Positions 7,687 through 17,200 of a DNA stretch of 64,000 nt are shown here, one piece after another. The stretch's first letter is position 1, and each line of letters begins with the position of its first letter. The stretch lies in the NCBI GenBank assembly GCA_002412625.1, contig DHVK01000030.1:6674-70673 (forward strand). Reading direction: 5' to 3'. A program made the position numbers and the translations under genes. The stretch comes from Cloacimonetes bacterium UBA5210. Lineage in GTDB: Bacteria > Cloacimonadota > Cloacimonadia > Cloacimonadales > Cloacimonadaceae. The notes under the pieces are model-generated. The model had not been told where the DNA came from, did not search any database, and worked only from the letters and a program-made list of their open reading frames with translations.

Positions 7687-8874
7687 TTATAGATTGCGAT
7701 TCTGCATAAAGAGCTGCTCATCCGCAGACTGGAGCTTCTCGGTTAGATTGCCGAAGCTGAAATCGTCCGGAGTCAGGTTCCATCCGAACTCATAGTTGAA
7801 CTCTATTGCCAGGGTAAGTGCCAGGCGGTTCTGCAGCGGTTTGACTACGAAGTTGTAGAACATCAGCATATCGCTCTTGTTATCGCCACCAAGCTGCCCT
7901 GGGATAAGCTGTGAGACGATCCTTGCCGGGACCCGGTGATAAGCGAAGATACCTTCTCTCAGGTCTTTCTTCAGAGTGATAAAGCCACCTTCCCTGTCTT
8001 GCTGGCGCAGTGGTTCAAGGCGTATCTTTACGTCTCTGCTTTCACTCTCGATCAGGACTGTAGAGTGGCTCTTGGCATTGCCTTTGACCTCGGTAAGTGC
8101 TTTCTCAATCTCGGTATAGGCATCGGTGAGTACTTCATTGCCCTGCTCATCTGTTACAGTACCGTCTCTTAGAGTTCCACCTTCCACGATCACGAAGTAG
8201 TCGATCATCAGACCGTTCTTGAAGTTGTTGTAATCGAAGGTCTTGATCTCGGAGAGTATCTCGACATTGATGGCTATAGGCAAACAGGCTAAGCCCCAGG
8301 CATTACTCTTGTGGGTGCTCTTCTTGATGTGGATGATATCAGCATAGGCGAAGTCCTTCTTCTGGTTGTTCTTCACTTGGATATAGTTAGGTCGAAAGAA
8401 GCCGAACTCGTCATAGTTCTCTACGATTTGCACTTCGCTGGGCAGCATGCGTTCCAGTCCCATCCACTGACCCTGAGCGTTACGCATCTTGATCAGGAAG
8501 CCATTCCCACAGGCGAGATAAAACTTGATCATCTCAGCCAGGATAGTAGTCTGGTCTTCACAGGCAGGGAACTCAGCAGTTTCCATCCAGGACTTGACCT
8601 GGCTGTTCTTGCAGTCGAACTCCATCACAGTTGCCATAGACAAAGCATCCACACAACCGGAGTGGTACTCATCTGTATCCAGGAGGTTGAGCAGATTGCC
8701 CATAGAGTAGGGCTGAGAGACCACTTTCTTAGTCTCGGCTGCTTTGGAGATCAGTTGCTTACCGACCCGGCTGCACTTGGATAAGTCAATCGGCTCAGGC
8801 TTATACTTAGTCTCCAGGAGTTCACTGGCAGAACTGATTGCCAAGTTGTAGCCACCCAGTCGCATTACTCTCAT
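7687..8874 (-). CDS. Phage portal protein
   Basis: 395 residues of the PBSX/HK97-type portal family: DEYHSGCVDALSMATVMEFD, then EMIKFYLACGNGFLIKMRNA, SEVQIVENYDEFGFFRPNYI, ADIIHIKKSTHKSNAWGLAC, a central HSTVLIESESRD and a C-terminal RIVSQLIPGQLGGDNKSDML. Portals form the dodecameric ring through which terminase packs DNA. The start at 8874 overlaps the preceding stop by 4 bp. Usually the portal gene directly follows the large terminase; here it comes about 12 kb later, after lysozyme and neck-type genes, so the module order is unusual even ignoring the inserted island. Confidence 0.85.
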   Translation of the reverse strand: MRVMRLGGYNLAISSASELLETKYKPEPIDLSKCSRVGKQLISKAAETKKVVSQPYSMGNLLNLLDTDEYHSGCVDALSMATVMEFDCKNSQVKSWMETAEFPACEDQTTILAEMIKFYLACGNGFLIKMRNAQGQWMGLERMLPSEVQIVENYDEFGFFRPNYIQVKNNQKKDFAYADIIHIKKSTHKSNAWGLACLPIAINVEILSEIKTFDYNNFKNGLMIDYFVIVEGGTLRDGTVTDEQGNEVLTDAYTEIEKALTEVKGNAKSHSTVLIESESRDVKIRLEPLRQQDREGGFITLKKDLREGIFAYHRVPARIVSQLIPGQLGGDNKSDMLMFYNFVVKPLQNRLALTLAIEFNYEFGWNLTPDDFSFGNLTEKLQSADEQLFMQNRNL

Positions 8875-9272
8875 GAAGACGCTCCTGCACCGCTTTTCAG
8901 CAGGTCTATCTTGGCGATCCTGACTAACCGAGTACCATCGATGCGGCTGGTGTAGTATTCCACACTGGGTAGGTCACGGTTCATCAGTTTCAGGTAGAAA
9001 GAACGGAATTTCTCTTTGAGTTGATATAAATCGGAATCAGGATCAGATACGTTCTGAGCATTGACGATCAGGAAGACTGTCCATGCCAGATCAGTACTTA
9101 CATACTGTCTGGATGTGCCATTCTTACCTGTCTCTGAGTCCAGGATCACGATAGCGCAGGGAAGTTGTTTGGGTATTGCATCCTTGTTGAACTGGATGGT
9201 CGGGATATCGGAAAACTTCAGGGCATCGACTATCCGATTCCGGTCTGCGATAAACTTCTCATGTGCGGTCAT
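8871..9272 (-). CDS. Putative tail terminator or tail-completion protein
   Basis: 133 residues from ATG 9272 (MTAHEKFIADRNRIVDALKF), chosen because that ATG overlaps the upstream stop as ATGA; a longer form from 9311 is unlikely. The central part is beta-rich (CAIVILDSETGKN; LAWTVFLIVNAQN) followed by LYQLKEKFRSFYLKLMNR. The mix of short N-terminal helix and central sheet, the size and the neighbours fit tail-terminator (gpU/DUF3168-like) proteins. No diagnostic motif is seen. Confidence 0.4.
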   Translation of the reverse strand: MTAHEKFIADRNRIVDALKFSDIPTIQFNKDAIPKQLPCAIVILDSETGKNGTSRQYVSTDLAWTVFLIVNAQNVSDPDSDLYQLKEKFRSFYLKLMNRDLPSVEYYTSRIDGTRLVRIAKIDLLKSGAGASS

Positions 9273-9760
9273 AGACTTACCTCGATAGAATTGAGTTGTT
9301 GGTATATCCACTGCTCCCGGTTAGCAATAACCTCAGCGAACACGTTACGGGCAGCGATGCCTTCCCGCTTGATCTTGGCTTGGATCATGTGAGCTATCTG
9401 ATCCACAGTGAGCAACTTTCCACTTTTCTTATCAGTCCACGAGAGCCCCTTCCGCTCCACCCATGACTTCAGAGGTGCGATGGGAGTCCAGGAAGGCACT
9501 TTACCGCCCAAAACAAAAGGCTCGTGCTTCACGTTGGAGCCCACTCTCAGAGTCATGCCGGAGTCGTCGGTTTCCACTACGTAACCTGTGTTTCCGTAGA
9601 AATCGCCTTTATCGTAGATCTGCTGAGTGAGAATCTCCTTGAGGGAGTCGGCATCGATAACACTCCCGATCAGATGTAGCCTGCTTTCCAGAGCACTGTA
9701 GATAGCCCGGTAAACTTCAATCATGATCTCATCCAGGGTGCTGGAATTCTGTTCAGGCAT
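9269..9760 (-). CDS. Putative neck/head-tail completion protein (gp10/Mu G-like)
   Basis: 163 residues. A helical N-terminus (LDEIMIEVYRAIYSALESRL) is followed by a beta-rich middle (GNTGYVVETDDSGMTLRVGS, FVLGGKVPSWTPIAPLKSWV) and a helical end (DQIAHMIQAKIKREGIAARN). The GLSW..K and IAHMIQAKIKREGIAAR pieces resemble the virion-morphogenesis/HK97-gp10 families that seal the head-tail joint. The stop overlaps the next gene by 4 bp. Assigned by resemblance and position. Confidence 0.5.
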   Translation of the reverse strand: MPEQNSSTLDEIMIEVYRAIYSALESRLHLIGSVIDADSLKEILTQQIYDKGDFYGNTGYVVETDDSGMTLRVGSNVKHEPFVLGGKVPSWTPIAPLKSWVERKGLSWTDKKSGKLLTVDQIAHMIQAKIKREGIAARNVFAEVIANREQWIYQQLNSIEVSL

Positions 9761-9841
9761 TGGTACTCCAACAGGATATCACTAACACTAGAAAATCTGC
9801 GTCAATCCGTTCGATCTGCGTCATCTGCGTGCTATTCATTT

Positions 9842-10300
9842 TCAGATCACCCCGGCTCTCAGCACTTTAGGTAGTCTCGGTTTCAACTCAGTAAGACGTT
9901 CCATTCCACTTTGATTGAGATAGTTCCGCAATAGAGTGAGTGCCCTAAGCTCAAGCTTGGCTTTAAATGCGTCAATTTCGCTCCCTGTGAGCAGTTCGGT
10001 GGCAGACTGGTCTAATCCTACTGTCTTAACTATTCCCTCGCCCAGAGTCTTCAAATTGAGGAACTCGCAGGTACTCTGCAGCATCAGGAAACAGAACCCA
10101 AAACGAAAAGAGATCAGGAAGGGATCATCTTCAGGGTAGTCGTTACGTATAGCATCCTGGTAATAGTTATCCAAGACAAGGTTTCGAATCGTCTCCAGGA
10201 CAAGCCCTTTATGCTCTTTGAAGATAACGTTATCACCCATCTCTTTGGGGAGATTGAGGATGGCGAGCATGGCATCAATCTCGACCGGGATCGGTATCAC
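9842..10300 (-). CDS. Phage protein, possible head-tail connector
   Basis: 152 residues, almost entirely helical (FKEHKGLVLETIRNLVLDNY; RFGFCFLMLQSTCEFLNLKT; FKAKLELRALTLLRNYLNQS). The start overlaps the end of the lysozyme gene by 4 bp, so the two are coupled. Helical proteins of this size upstream of gp10-like genes are often gp6-type connectors, but no motif confirms this. The 81 bp after it (9761-9841) hold no gene. Confidence 0.35.
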   Translation of the reverse strand: MIPIPVEIDAMLAILNLPKEMGDNVIFKEHKGLVLETIRNLVLDNYYQDAIRNDYPEDDPFLISFRFGFCFLMLQSTCEFLNLKTLGEGIVKTVGLDQSATELLTGSEIDAFKAKLELRALTLLRNYLNQSGMERLTELKPRLPKVLRAGVI

Positions 10301-10722
10301 TTACCTTTCCTCATCAGTTCAGACAGCTCAATCGCCCTGCGACCAACCTGCTTAGCCCACTTGGAAGCCAGCATGCCATTGGCAGCCCGTTCCCAGTCTC
10401 CAGAAGCTATGAAAGCCAGGGTGTTATTGAAACCAAGCAAACCGCCAATACCAAGGTTGAAACACATGTTCAGAAGCACCGACTTGCGGACTTCATCCAG
10501 GGGACTGTAAATCTCCGGTATCTCATCCAAAAGCTGTTTCTCGCAGTGCTGGATGTCATTCTCCAAGAGCACATAGGCTTCGGTCTTGGAGATACCACAA
10601 TCATCGAGATTGCGACCAACACCGATGGTCAGCTTACCTGCAGTGCAGCGGTATGGTTTCAATCGCAGACCTTCATGTTTAACCAGTTGTTCTTTGATTC
10701 GTTCCAGTAGCTTGGCTTCCAT
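10297..10722 (-). CDS. Phage lysozyme (GH24 endolysin) with Cys at the usual Asp position
   Basis: 141 residues of T4-lysozyme type (muramidase cutting the NAM-NAG bond in peptidoglycan). The active-site region reads KHEGLRLKPYRCTAGKLTIG: catalytic Glu about residue 17, Thr in LTIGVG, and Cys where T4 has Asp20. Some phage endolysins carry Cys there and stay active. The C-terminal half has the typical SVLLNMCFNLGIGGLLGFNN and GLLASKW-like pieces (NGMLASKWAKQVGRRAIELS). There is no signal or SAR segment, so it needs a holin. ATG 10722 has AAGGAGATACG upstream. It is the first phage gene on the left side of the inserted island. Confidence 0.9.
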   Translation of the reverse strand: MEAKLLERIKEQLVKHEGLRLKPYRCTAGKLTIGVGRNLDDCGISKTEAYVLLENDIQHCEKQLLDEIPEIYSPLDEVRKSVLLNMCFNLGIGGLLGFNNTLAFIASGDWERAANGMLASKWAKQVGRRAIELSELMRKGK

Positions 10723-10826
10723 CGTATCTCCTTGTGAGTAGTGTTGGATACTCTATCCGGAGCAAGGAAGCCGCTACCCTGTATTAACACAAACACGGAT
10801 GCATAAGGATGCGACAGAAATTAGAG

Positions 10827-10882
10827 TTGACAGAAATGGAGGGCTGAATTATATTGTACACATGATAGCGTTATCGTACACA
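10827..10882 (+). promoter_or_regulatory. Promoter and direct-repeat operator of the cargo tetR gene
   Basis: TTGACA (10827-10832), 17 bp spacer, TATATT (10850-10855): near-ideal sigma70 promoter. Just downstream, GTACACA occurs twice in the same direction (10856-10862 and 10876-10882), exactly 20 bp apart, flanking the imperfect ATGATA-GCGT-TATCGT palindrome (10862-10877). Two sites on one face of the helix over the start region are a likely autoregulatory operator for the TetR protein encoded next. Confidence 0.6.
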
Positions 10883-10907
10883 CGAAATGAAAGAGGAATG
10901 ACTTGAT

Positions 10908-11510
10908 ATGAAATTATCAATGAAAGAACAGAGCATCAAAGACAATTTGATCCAAGTATCACAAAGTCTATTTCAACAGTATGGATTTGTGAAAACTACT
11001 ATGGAAGATATTGCAAAAACAGCCAGAAAAAGCAAAAGCACACTCTATCAATTCTTCAAAAACAAGGAAGAAGTCCTGCACGGAGTAATAACTAAGGAAA
11101 TCTATGAATTACACTATGTTGTAGTTAAAGAAAGTAGTAAAGGGCGGAATTCCGCTGAAAAACTACGATTGTACTTGAAAACGATTTTGACTGAAACTAA
11201 AAAAAAGCTGCTCATCTATTCCCTAATCAAAGGTGAATTAGATGTGATACCCTTCAATACGGCAATAGTAAAAAAGAAATTGGACACTTTGGATATGGAA
11301 GAAGTAACCGGCATTTTAAGAAATGGTATCATATTAAAAGAGTTTTCCTCTTCCTATTATGAATATGTTTCTTCCATAGCCTATTATCTTGTCAACGCAA
11401 CCCGGGGCTTGATGTTACAGCTTGTTTTTAGTGATGACTTATCAAACGTAGACAATGATAACAATTTCGATGTTTTTATCGATATCTTACTCAAAGGACT
11501 GGAAAGCTAA
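10908..11510 (+). CDS. TetR-family transcriptional regulator of the efflux island
   Basis: 200 residues. The N-terminal TetR HTH is clear: FQQYGFVKTTMEDIAKTARK SKSTLYQFFKNKEEVL spans residues about 24-60. The rest is an all-helical ligand-binding and dimer domain (LVNATRGLMLQLVF near the end). It should repress the downstream TolC/MFP/RND genes and probably itself, and release DNA on binding a pump substrate. ATG 10908 is preceded by AGAGGA. It is followed by a T9 run (11524 on) with no convincing hairpin, so read-through into tolC is likely. The gene is AT-richer than the phage genes around the island. Confidence 0.85.
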   Translation: MKLSMKEQSIKDNLIQVSQSLFQQYGFVKTTMEDIAKTARKSKSTLYQFFKNKEEVLHGVITKEIYELHYVVVKESSKGRNSAEKLRLYLKTILTETKKKLLIYSLIKGELDVIPFNTAIVKKKLDTLDMEEVTGILRNGIILKEFSSSYYEYVSSIAYYLVNATRGLMLQLVFSDDLSNVDNDNNFDVFIDILLKGLES

Positions 11511-11594
11511 TGCTGACGAGCCCTTTTTTTTTATTCTATTTTGAACGAATAAACAGATATCGTTTGCGTGTATTATCAATAGGTGTGGTATAAT

Positions 11595-13025
11595 ATGAAA
11601 CTCATCTCATTACTCAGAATAACAAATTTCGTGACCCTGCTCGTTTTATTCTTGGGGACAGTGAACGTTCTTTCCGGGCAGACAACCTATCTCACCTTAG
11701 AAGAGTGTCGAGCTAAAGCCATCGCCCATAACAAGATACTGCAAGCTGCACAGGCGCAACAGCAATCGGCACAGTCTACGCGAAAAGCATCATTTACACA
11801 ATTCTTTCCTCGCGTTCATACGCTTGGCAGTTACACATACGTCGATGAGAACATAGATTATACTATGGATCTCCCAATAGCTGAGTTGCTGCAAGGGTTG
11901 GCGATAAGCAATCCAGCTATAGTATCAGATCCGTTTTACGCTACTCTCTTGGGAATGCAGACCGAAGGATACTTGCCAGACGAATATTCACTGTCAATTG
12001 GCAAAGAAAACAACTGGATTTTTGATGTCACCTTGACACAACCAATCTTCACCGGAGGGAAACTGATCCAGCAATATAAGATCAGTAAGTCTGCTGAAAA
12101 GATTAGTGATGCCAGTTTGCAGAAAACCGGAAATGAGCTGATCTACCAAACTGACGAAGCTTACTGGCGCTTAGTAAATATATCTGCAAAATATGCCTTG
12201 GCAAACGACTACCAGGCTTTAGTTCAAACCTTACTTTCCCAAGTTCAGAATGCTTATGATGCGGGAGTTACAACCCAGAATGATCTTTTAAAAGTGCAAG
12301 TCAAGCTCAACGAAGCCGAATTGATGTCCTTCAAAGCTAAGAATGGGGTCCATTTAGCAACTATGGCGTTAAATCAGATTATTGGAGAACCAATTGAATC
12401 TTCTATTGCTCTACCGGTCACATTATCTGAGATCCCATATGTCCCCTATGACTCAACTAAAGTCCAGGAGTATATCGAGAATAGACCAGAAGTGCTTATC
12501 CTTAAACAAGAGATGGAAATCAAGCAATCGCTTACTAAAATAGAACAATCAAGATACTTCCCCAATATCGCTTTACAGGCAAGTGCAAATTATCAAAATC
12601 CCAATCCTTACGATAGCTTTGAAGCAGATTTTGGACATAACTGGCAAGTTGGTATAGTGGCTCAATGGGAACTCTTTGATTTCAATGCCCGAAAACATAC
12701 AATCTCGGCAACTAAACATCAGCAGCAATCTACACAACTGATCTTGGAGCAAAGTAAGGAGTTATTTGAATTGGAGATCAAACAAGCTGAATTGCAATAC
12801 AAGGAAGCCCTCAAAAGGATACAACTCTCGGAAAAATCAGTGTCCCAAGCTGAAGAAAATCTAAGAATTACGCAAAATCGTTTTGACGAAGGAATGTGTA
12901 AAAGCTCAGACGTCTTGGAAGCACAAGTCTCATGGTTGAATGCTAAAACAGAACTTATCGAGGCGCAGACTGATCTGTATACAAAGCGAGCCAATCTTGA
13001 AAAGACCCTCAGTCTTTTATATTAA
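11595..13025 (+). CDS. TolC-family outer-membrane efflux channel
   Basis: 476 residues from ATG 11595; a GTG four codons upstream is ignored because the signal peptide starts at MKLISLLRITNFVTLLVLFL and ends near VLSGQ. The mature protein has the two OEP repeats of TolC: LTLEECRAKAIAHNKILQAA, then AYDAGVTTQNDLLKVQVKLN, and the matching NRFDEGMCKSSDVLEAQVSW in the second half. It ends LEKTLSLLY with an aromatic last residue, as usual for outer-membrane proteins. TolC trimers form the exit duct for RND pumps; MFP and RND genes follow. Confidence 0.9.
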   Translation: MKLISLLRITNFVTLLVLFLGTVNVLSGQTTYLTLEECRAKAIAHNKILQAAQAQQQSAQSTRKASFTQFFPRVHTLGSYTYVDENIDYTMDLPIAELLQGLAISNPAIVSDPFYATLLGMQTEGYLPDEYSLSIGKENNWIFDVTLTQPIFTGGKLIQQYKISKSAEKISDASLQKTGNELIYQTDEAYWRLVNISAKYALANDYQALVQTLLSQVQNAYDAGVTTQNDLLKVQVKLNEAELMSFKAKNGVHLATMALNQIIGEPIESSIALPVTLSEIPYVPYDSTKVQEYIENRPEVLILKQEMEIKQSLTKIEQSRYFPNIALQASANYQNPNPYDSFEADFGHNWQVGIVAQWELFDFNARKHTISATKHQQQSTQLILEQSKELFELEIKQAELQYKEALKRIQLSEKSVSQAEENLRITQNRFDEGMCKSSDVLEAQVSWLNAKTELIEAQTDLYTKRANLEKTLSLLY

Positions 13026-13035
13026 GGGAGAAAAA

Positions 13036-14100
13036 ATGACAAGAAGAACACTTCCCCCCATCGCCAATAGTAGGTGCCTAATCATATTAATCTTGGCCTT
13101 GGGATTAGTCGGATGTAATCATAAAAATAGCCTTAAAGATGTCCCAGAGCAGGTTGTAATATCCACTGTCACAGCCGTCGACTCTCTCTATAGCACCGTT
13201 CTTTCTTTCTCCGGTACTGTCAGCCCCAATAAAGAAGCAAATATTGGAAGCGTTGTTCCTGGAAAAGTCGAACAAATTCTGGTCACTGAGGGAGGGACAG
13301 TTAAAGAAGGAGAACTGATAGCTGTCATGTCTGATGAGTTTCTTAGTCAATCTGAAATTGAGTACCAAGCTGTTAAAAAAGATTTTGAGCGGATGCAAAC
13401 CCTTCTGGCTAAAAATAGTGTTTCCCAGCAGGAATTTGATCATATTAAAGCCTTGTATGATGCCGCTAACCTGAAACTTCAAATGGCACGCAAAAACACC
13501 GAGATTCGAGCTCCTTTTTCCGGAGTGGTTATGAAACATCTGGTTCGAGAAGGAGAAAATTACTTCTTTTACCCAAATTTATCCCCCGGTATGTCACCCA
13601 GCTCAGGAATTGTCAGCTTGATGCAGATTGATCCTGTTCTTATCAAGATTAAAGTAAACGAGAAGGACTTGAATCAAATAAGAATCGGACAGAAAGCAAT
13701 GATAAAAACGGATGCGATAAAAGGTACCTCGTTTACGGGCAAGATTACCAAAATCTCACCTCTCCTAAGCACAATTTCTCATAGTGCAGATGTAGATATA
13801 GCTGTTGCGAACAGCCACCACAGACTAAAGCCGGGAATGTCATGTACAGTTGAATTGCAATTACCAGCACAGAGAGGGACCATGATTCCGAAATTTGCAC
13901 TTCTGCAACAAGCCGGCACCAAAGATCAATATGTATACCTCATCAAAAATAATACTGCCCAACGTAAAGTTGTTAATGTCTTGTCTTACTTCGGGGATTG
14001 GGCAGTGGTAGACAATCTTGCCGCGGGACAGATAGTTGCCCTTGATGGCAAGAATAAACTATCCGATGGAAGTCAGGTAGTGATCTCAGGAGAGAAATAA
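13036..14100 (+). CDS. Periplasmic adaptor (MFP/HlyD-like) lipoprotein of RND efflux
   Basis: 354 residues from ATG 13036 (AAGGGAG upstream); a reading from 12940 would overlap tolC. Signal LIILILALGLVGC gives a lipoprotein with Cys at about residue 29. Two lipoyl halves (NKEANIGSVVPGKVEQILVT EGGTVKEGE and NTEIRAPFSGVVMKHLVREG) flank a short helical hairpin (QTLLAKNSVSQQEFDHIKAL). The beta-barrel part is VLIKIKVNEKDLNQIRIGQK with RLKPGMSCTVELQLP. The adaptor joins the inner-membrane RND trimer to TolC. It lies 10 bp after tolC and 1 bp before the pump gene. Confidence 0.9.
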   Translation: MTRRTLPPIANSRCLIILILALGLVGCNHKNSLKDVPEQVVISTVTAVDSLYSTVLSFSGTVSPNKEANIGSVVPGKVEQILVTEGGTVKEGELIAVMSDEFLSQSEIEYQAVKKDFERMQTLLAKNSVSQQEFDHIKALYDAANLKLQMARKNTEIRAPFSGVVMKHLVREGENYFFYPNLSPGMSPSSGIVSLMQIDPVLIKIKVNEKDLNQIRIGQKAMIKTDAIKGTSFTGKITKISPLLSTISHSADVDIAVANSHHRLKPGMSCTVELQLPAQRGTMIPKFALLQQAGTKDQYVYLIKNNTAQRKVVNVLSYFGDWAVVDNLAAGQIVALDGKNKLSDGSQVVISGEK

Positions 14101-14101
14101 A

Positions 14102-17100
14102 ATGCGTTTACCCCAGATAGCAGTCAAAAATCCTGTATTCACAGCAATGGTGTTTGTAGCCATTCTGATATTCGGATTAGTCTCGCTATTTAGTCTTCCT
14201 AAAGATGTGCTGCCCGATATCGAATTGCCTACATTGACTGTCATGACAATCTATCCTGGTGCCAGTGCTCGAGAAGTAGAGGAACAGGTTTCAAAAAAGC
14301 TGGAAACTTACTTAGCGGCAGCCAGTAACCTAAAATCCATCAAATCAAATTCACGTGAGAACGTATCATTCGTAATAATGCAGTTTAATTGGGGTGAAAA
14401 CCTGGATCAAGCCTCAAACAATATTAGAGATCTTATAGAATTTGCTAAGACAGATCTTCCGTCGGAAGCTGGAACCCCTATTATATATAAATTTACCAGC
14501 TCAGTGATGCCCGTTTTAGTATATAATATTGAAGCTGATGAAAGCTTCAATGGCTTGAATAAGATTTGTGAAGACCAAGTAACAAATCGCATTCAGCGCT
14601 TATCTGGTGTGGGGACAACCATTGTTATCGGTCAGCCGGAACGAGAAATCGTAGTGCAATGTAATCCGTTTCAATTGGCGGCTTTTAATCTCACTCCATC
14701 GGAAATAGCGCAGGCCTTGAAAATGCAGAATATTTCTATTCCCGCCGGGATGATTGACGATGGTAAGATGGGAATTTCGGTGCGCATGCCCGCTGAATTT
14801 GGCAGTATCGAAGAAATCTCCCAGATGCCAATTTCCAGTTTCAATGGCGAGATAATTCGCGTTTGTGATGTCGCGACAGTTAAAGATACTATGAAGAATA
14901 GTGACTGTTATATTCATTCTTTCGGGAAAAAATCTGTGATAATGCTCGTTCAGAAACAGTCAGACGCGAACACTTTAACAGTTGCCAAAGCAGTGAAAAA
15001 AGAAGTTAAAGCAATCCAGAATTCTCTCCCACAGGACGTTAAAATTACCGAGCTGATGGATATGTCAGAATTGGTATCAGAGTCAATCAACAATTTAAGC
15101 AGTTCAATCTTTTATGCTGCCTTCTTTGTCATCCTTGTTGTCCTGTTCTTTCTTAAGGATTTTCACAGTAGCTTAATCATTATTATGACCATTCCCTTCT
15201 CTCTGGTTTCGGCATTCATATTCATGCTCCTTTCAGGCTATACAATCAATATCATATCTCTGATTGCTCTGGCAGTGACTATAGGGATGGTGGTCGATAA
15301 TGCAATTGTAATATTGGAGAATATTACCCGCCATATAGAAAATGGAACTCGCTCAAAAGAGGCTGCCATTTTTGGTACTGGAGAAATGGGCATGGCAATT
15401 ACTGGGTCCACTTTGACTACGATTGTAGTTTTCTTACCGATGATATTTATGAGCGGACTTGTCGGTATTATGTTCAAACAATTGGCTGTTATAGTAACTG
15501 TAACGTTGCTAGCTTCATTATTTACTGCTCTAACTTTGACTCCCATGCTGTCATCGAAACTTCTGAAAGTACCTGTGAAAGGGAGGGTAAGGAAGCATCA
15601 CAAGCTCTACAATATATGTGAAGCAATTCTCCATTATATCGGCGAGGTCTATGCAAAGACACTAAATTTTTCGCTTAATAACCGGAAAATTGTCTTGTGG
15701 GCTTTTATAACAATCTTCTGTATTACAATTGCCTTAAGCTTCACGATAGGAACTGGATATATCCCGAATGTGGATGCTGGGGATTTGAATGCCGTCATAG
15801 AATTGGATGTCGGCGTCAATGCCAAAGAAACCGAAAGAGTTGCCGCTATGGTTGAGCAGATTTTCTTGGAAGAGGTCCCTGAGTTACGCTCCATGTACTC
15901 CGTATCGGGACAAACAGACCAGGGACTTTTAACTTCTGTCGGTTTCAAAGAGGGAATAAATGTTAGCACAATCGGTGCCAAGCTTGTTCTACCAGAAGAT
16001 CGCAAGCGCTCTGCTGCAGAAATTGCTCAAGTCCTCAGACAAAGAATTGAACAGATTCCGGAGGTTGAGAAGATGAATGTAGTAAGTGGCAGTATTCTTA
16101 TGGATGCCGTGTTAGGAAACGTCAAACCTATTGAAGTGAAGATCACTGGTAATAATTTAGATGATATAGAATTAACAGCAGGAAGCATAGAACAGAAGCT
16201 GCGCAAATTGCCGTTTCTGGTTAATCTTGAATCATCGGTAGATGCTGGTAAACCAGAAATTCGGGTGATTGTTGATAAGGACAAAGCCAGTACCCTCGGA
16301 ATAAATCCAGCCATAATAGGCATGACTTTGAGACAGAGCATTTTTGGCGTTGCTGCCAGTGAATATAAAGACCGTGGCGATGCTTATGATATTACGGTAA
16401 GATATGCCCCAGAATTCAGAAATAATATCGACCAGTTGAAGAATGTCAGCATCAACACCTTGACTGGTCAAACCATCTCTCTGGGATCTATAGCTACCAT
16501 TGAAGAAGGGCGAGGGATCTCTGAAATCAAACATGAAGCTCAACAGAGAGTTGTGTATCTTAGCGCTGATATTGATCAAATCTCTTTGAACAAAGCTGTA
16601 AAAATAGTGAACAACACCATTCAGGATATCGAAACCCCTTCTGGAATATCTGTTGACATAGGCGGTCAAATCACAGACCAACGAGAAACATTTAGGGACC
16701 TGACCATGCTTTTTATACTTGGAATGATTTTAGTCTATATGGTCATGGCCTCATTATTCGGAACCTATCGTGATCCATTCATCATTATTTTCGCCGTTCC
16801 CATGGCATTAACCGGTGTAATCTGGGCTTTTGTTATCTGCCATGTCACGCTAAATATTGTCAGCTTTTTCGGGATCGTGATGCTGCTTGGGATCGTTGTG
16901 AATAATGGTATCGTGTTAGTGAATTATACAAATCTGCTCAGAGCCAGAGGACAAAACTTAAAAGAATCATTAATTAATGCTGGGAAATCGCGCGTGAGAC
17001 CAGTATTGATGACGGCTTTTACCACGATTTTCGGGATGGTACCTATGGCATTGAGTACGGGTTTAGGATCAGAAATCTGGCGTCCTTTTGGGATATCCGT

Positions 17101-17200
17101 GATTGGAGGTCTTTTAATATCAACCCTCATAACTTTGATTTTAATCCCAGTATTCTATTATTTTGCCCATCACAGAGAAGAAAACCGAGGTGCTCTATGA
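14102..17200 (+). CDS. RND-family multidrug/amphiphile efflux pump (AcrB-like)
   Basis: 1032 residues with the duplicated RND architecture: TM1 (FTAMVFVAILIFGLVSLFSL) and large periplasmic loop, TM2-6 around residues 340-500 (AAFFVILVVLFFLKDFHSSL; VTIGMVVDNAIVILENITRH), a second loop, then TM8-12 (FILGMILVYMVMASLFG; GIVMLLGIVVNNGIVLVNY; GKSRVRPVLMTAFTTIFGMV). The GMVVDNAIVILENI signature carries the TM4 acidic residue used for proton coupling, so it is a proton-driven exporter. Together with TolC and MFP it completes a tripartite pump. Substrate cannot be read; the neighbouring lipid-type genes hint at amphiphiles. Confidence 0.93.
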   Translation: MRLPQIAVKNPVFTAMVFVAILIFGLVSLFSLPKDVLPDIELPTLTVMTIYPGASAREVEEQVSKKLETYLAAASNLKSIKSNSRENVSFVIMQFNWGENLDQASNNIRDLIEFAKTDLPSEAGTPIIYKFTSSVMPVLVYNIEADESFNGLNKICEDQVTNRIQRLSGVGTTIVIGQPEREIVVQCNPFQLAAFNLTPSEIAQALKMQNISIPAGMIDDGKMGISVRMPAEFGSIEEISQMPISSFNGEIIRVCDVATVKDTMKNSDCYIHSFGKKSVIMLVQKQSDANTLTVAKAVKKEVKAIQNSLPQDVKITELMDMSELVSESINNLSSSIFYAAFFVILVVLFFLKDFHSSLIIIMTIPFSLVSAFIFMLLSGYTINIISLIALAVTIGMVVDNAIVILENITRHIENGTRSKEAAIFGTGEMGMAITGSTLTTIVVFLPMIFMSGLVGIMFKQLAVIVTVTLLASLFTALTLTPMLSSKLLKVPVKGRVRKHHKLYNICEAILHYIGEVYAKTLNFSLNNRKIVLWAFITIFCITIALSFTIGTGYIPNVDAGDLNAVIELDVGVNAKETERVAAMVEQIFLEEVPELRSMYSVSGQTDQGLLTSVGFKEGINVSTIGAKLVLPEDRKRSAAEIAQVLRQRIEQIPEVEKMNVVSGSILMDAVLGNVKPIEVKITGNNLDDIELTAGSIEQKLRKLPFLVNLESSVDAGKPEIRVIVDKDKASTLGINPAIIGMTLRQSIFGVAASEYKDRGDAYDITVRYAPEFRNNIDQLKNVSINTLTGQTISLGSIATIEEGRGISEIKHEAQQRVVYLSADIDQISLNKAVKIVNNTIQDIETPSGISVDIGGQITDQRETFRDLTMLFILGMILVYMVMASLFGTYRDPFIIIFAVPMALTGVIWAFVICHVTLNIVSFFGIVMLLGIVVNNGIVLVNYTNLLRARGQNLKESLINAGKSRVRPVLMTAFTTIFGMVPMALSTGLGSEIWRPFGISVIGGLLISTLITLILIPVFYYFAHHREENRGAL

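Noticed and set aside
13105..13539. Minus-strand ORF in the MFP gene
   Set aside because: The plus-strand adaptor has complete motifs; this frame is a shadow.
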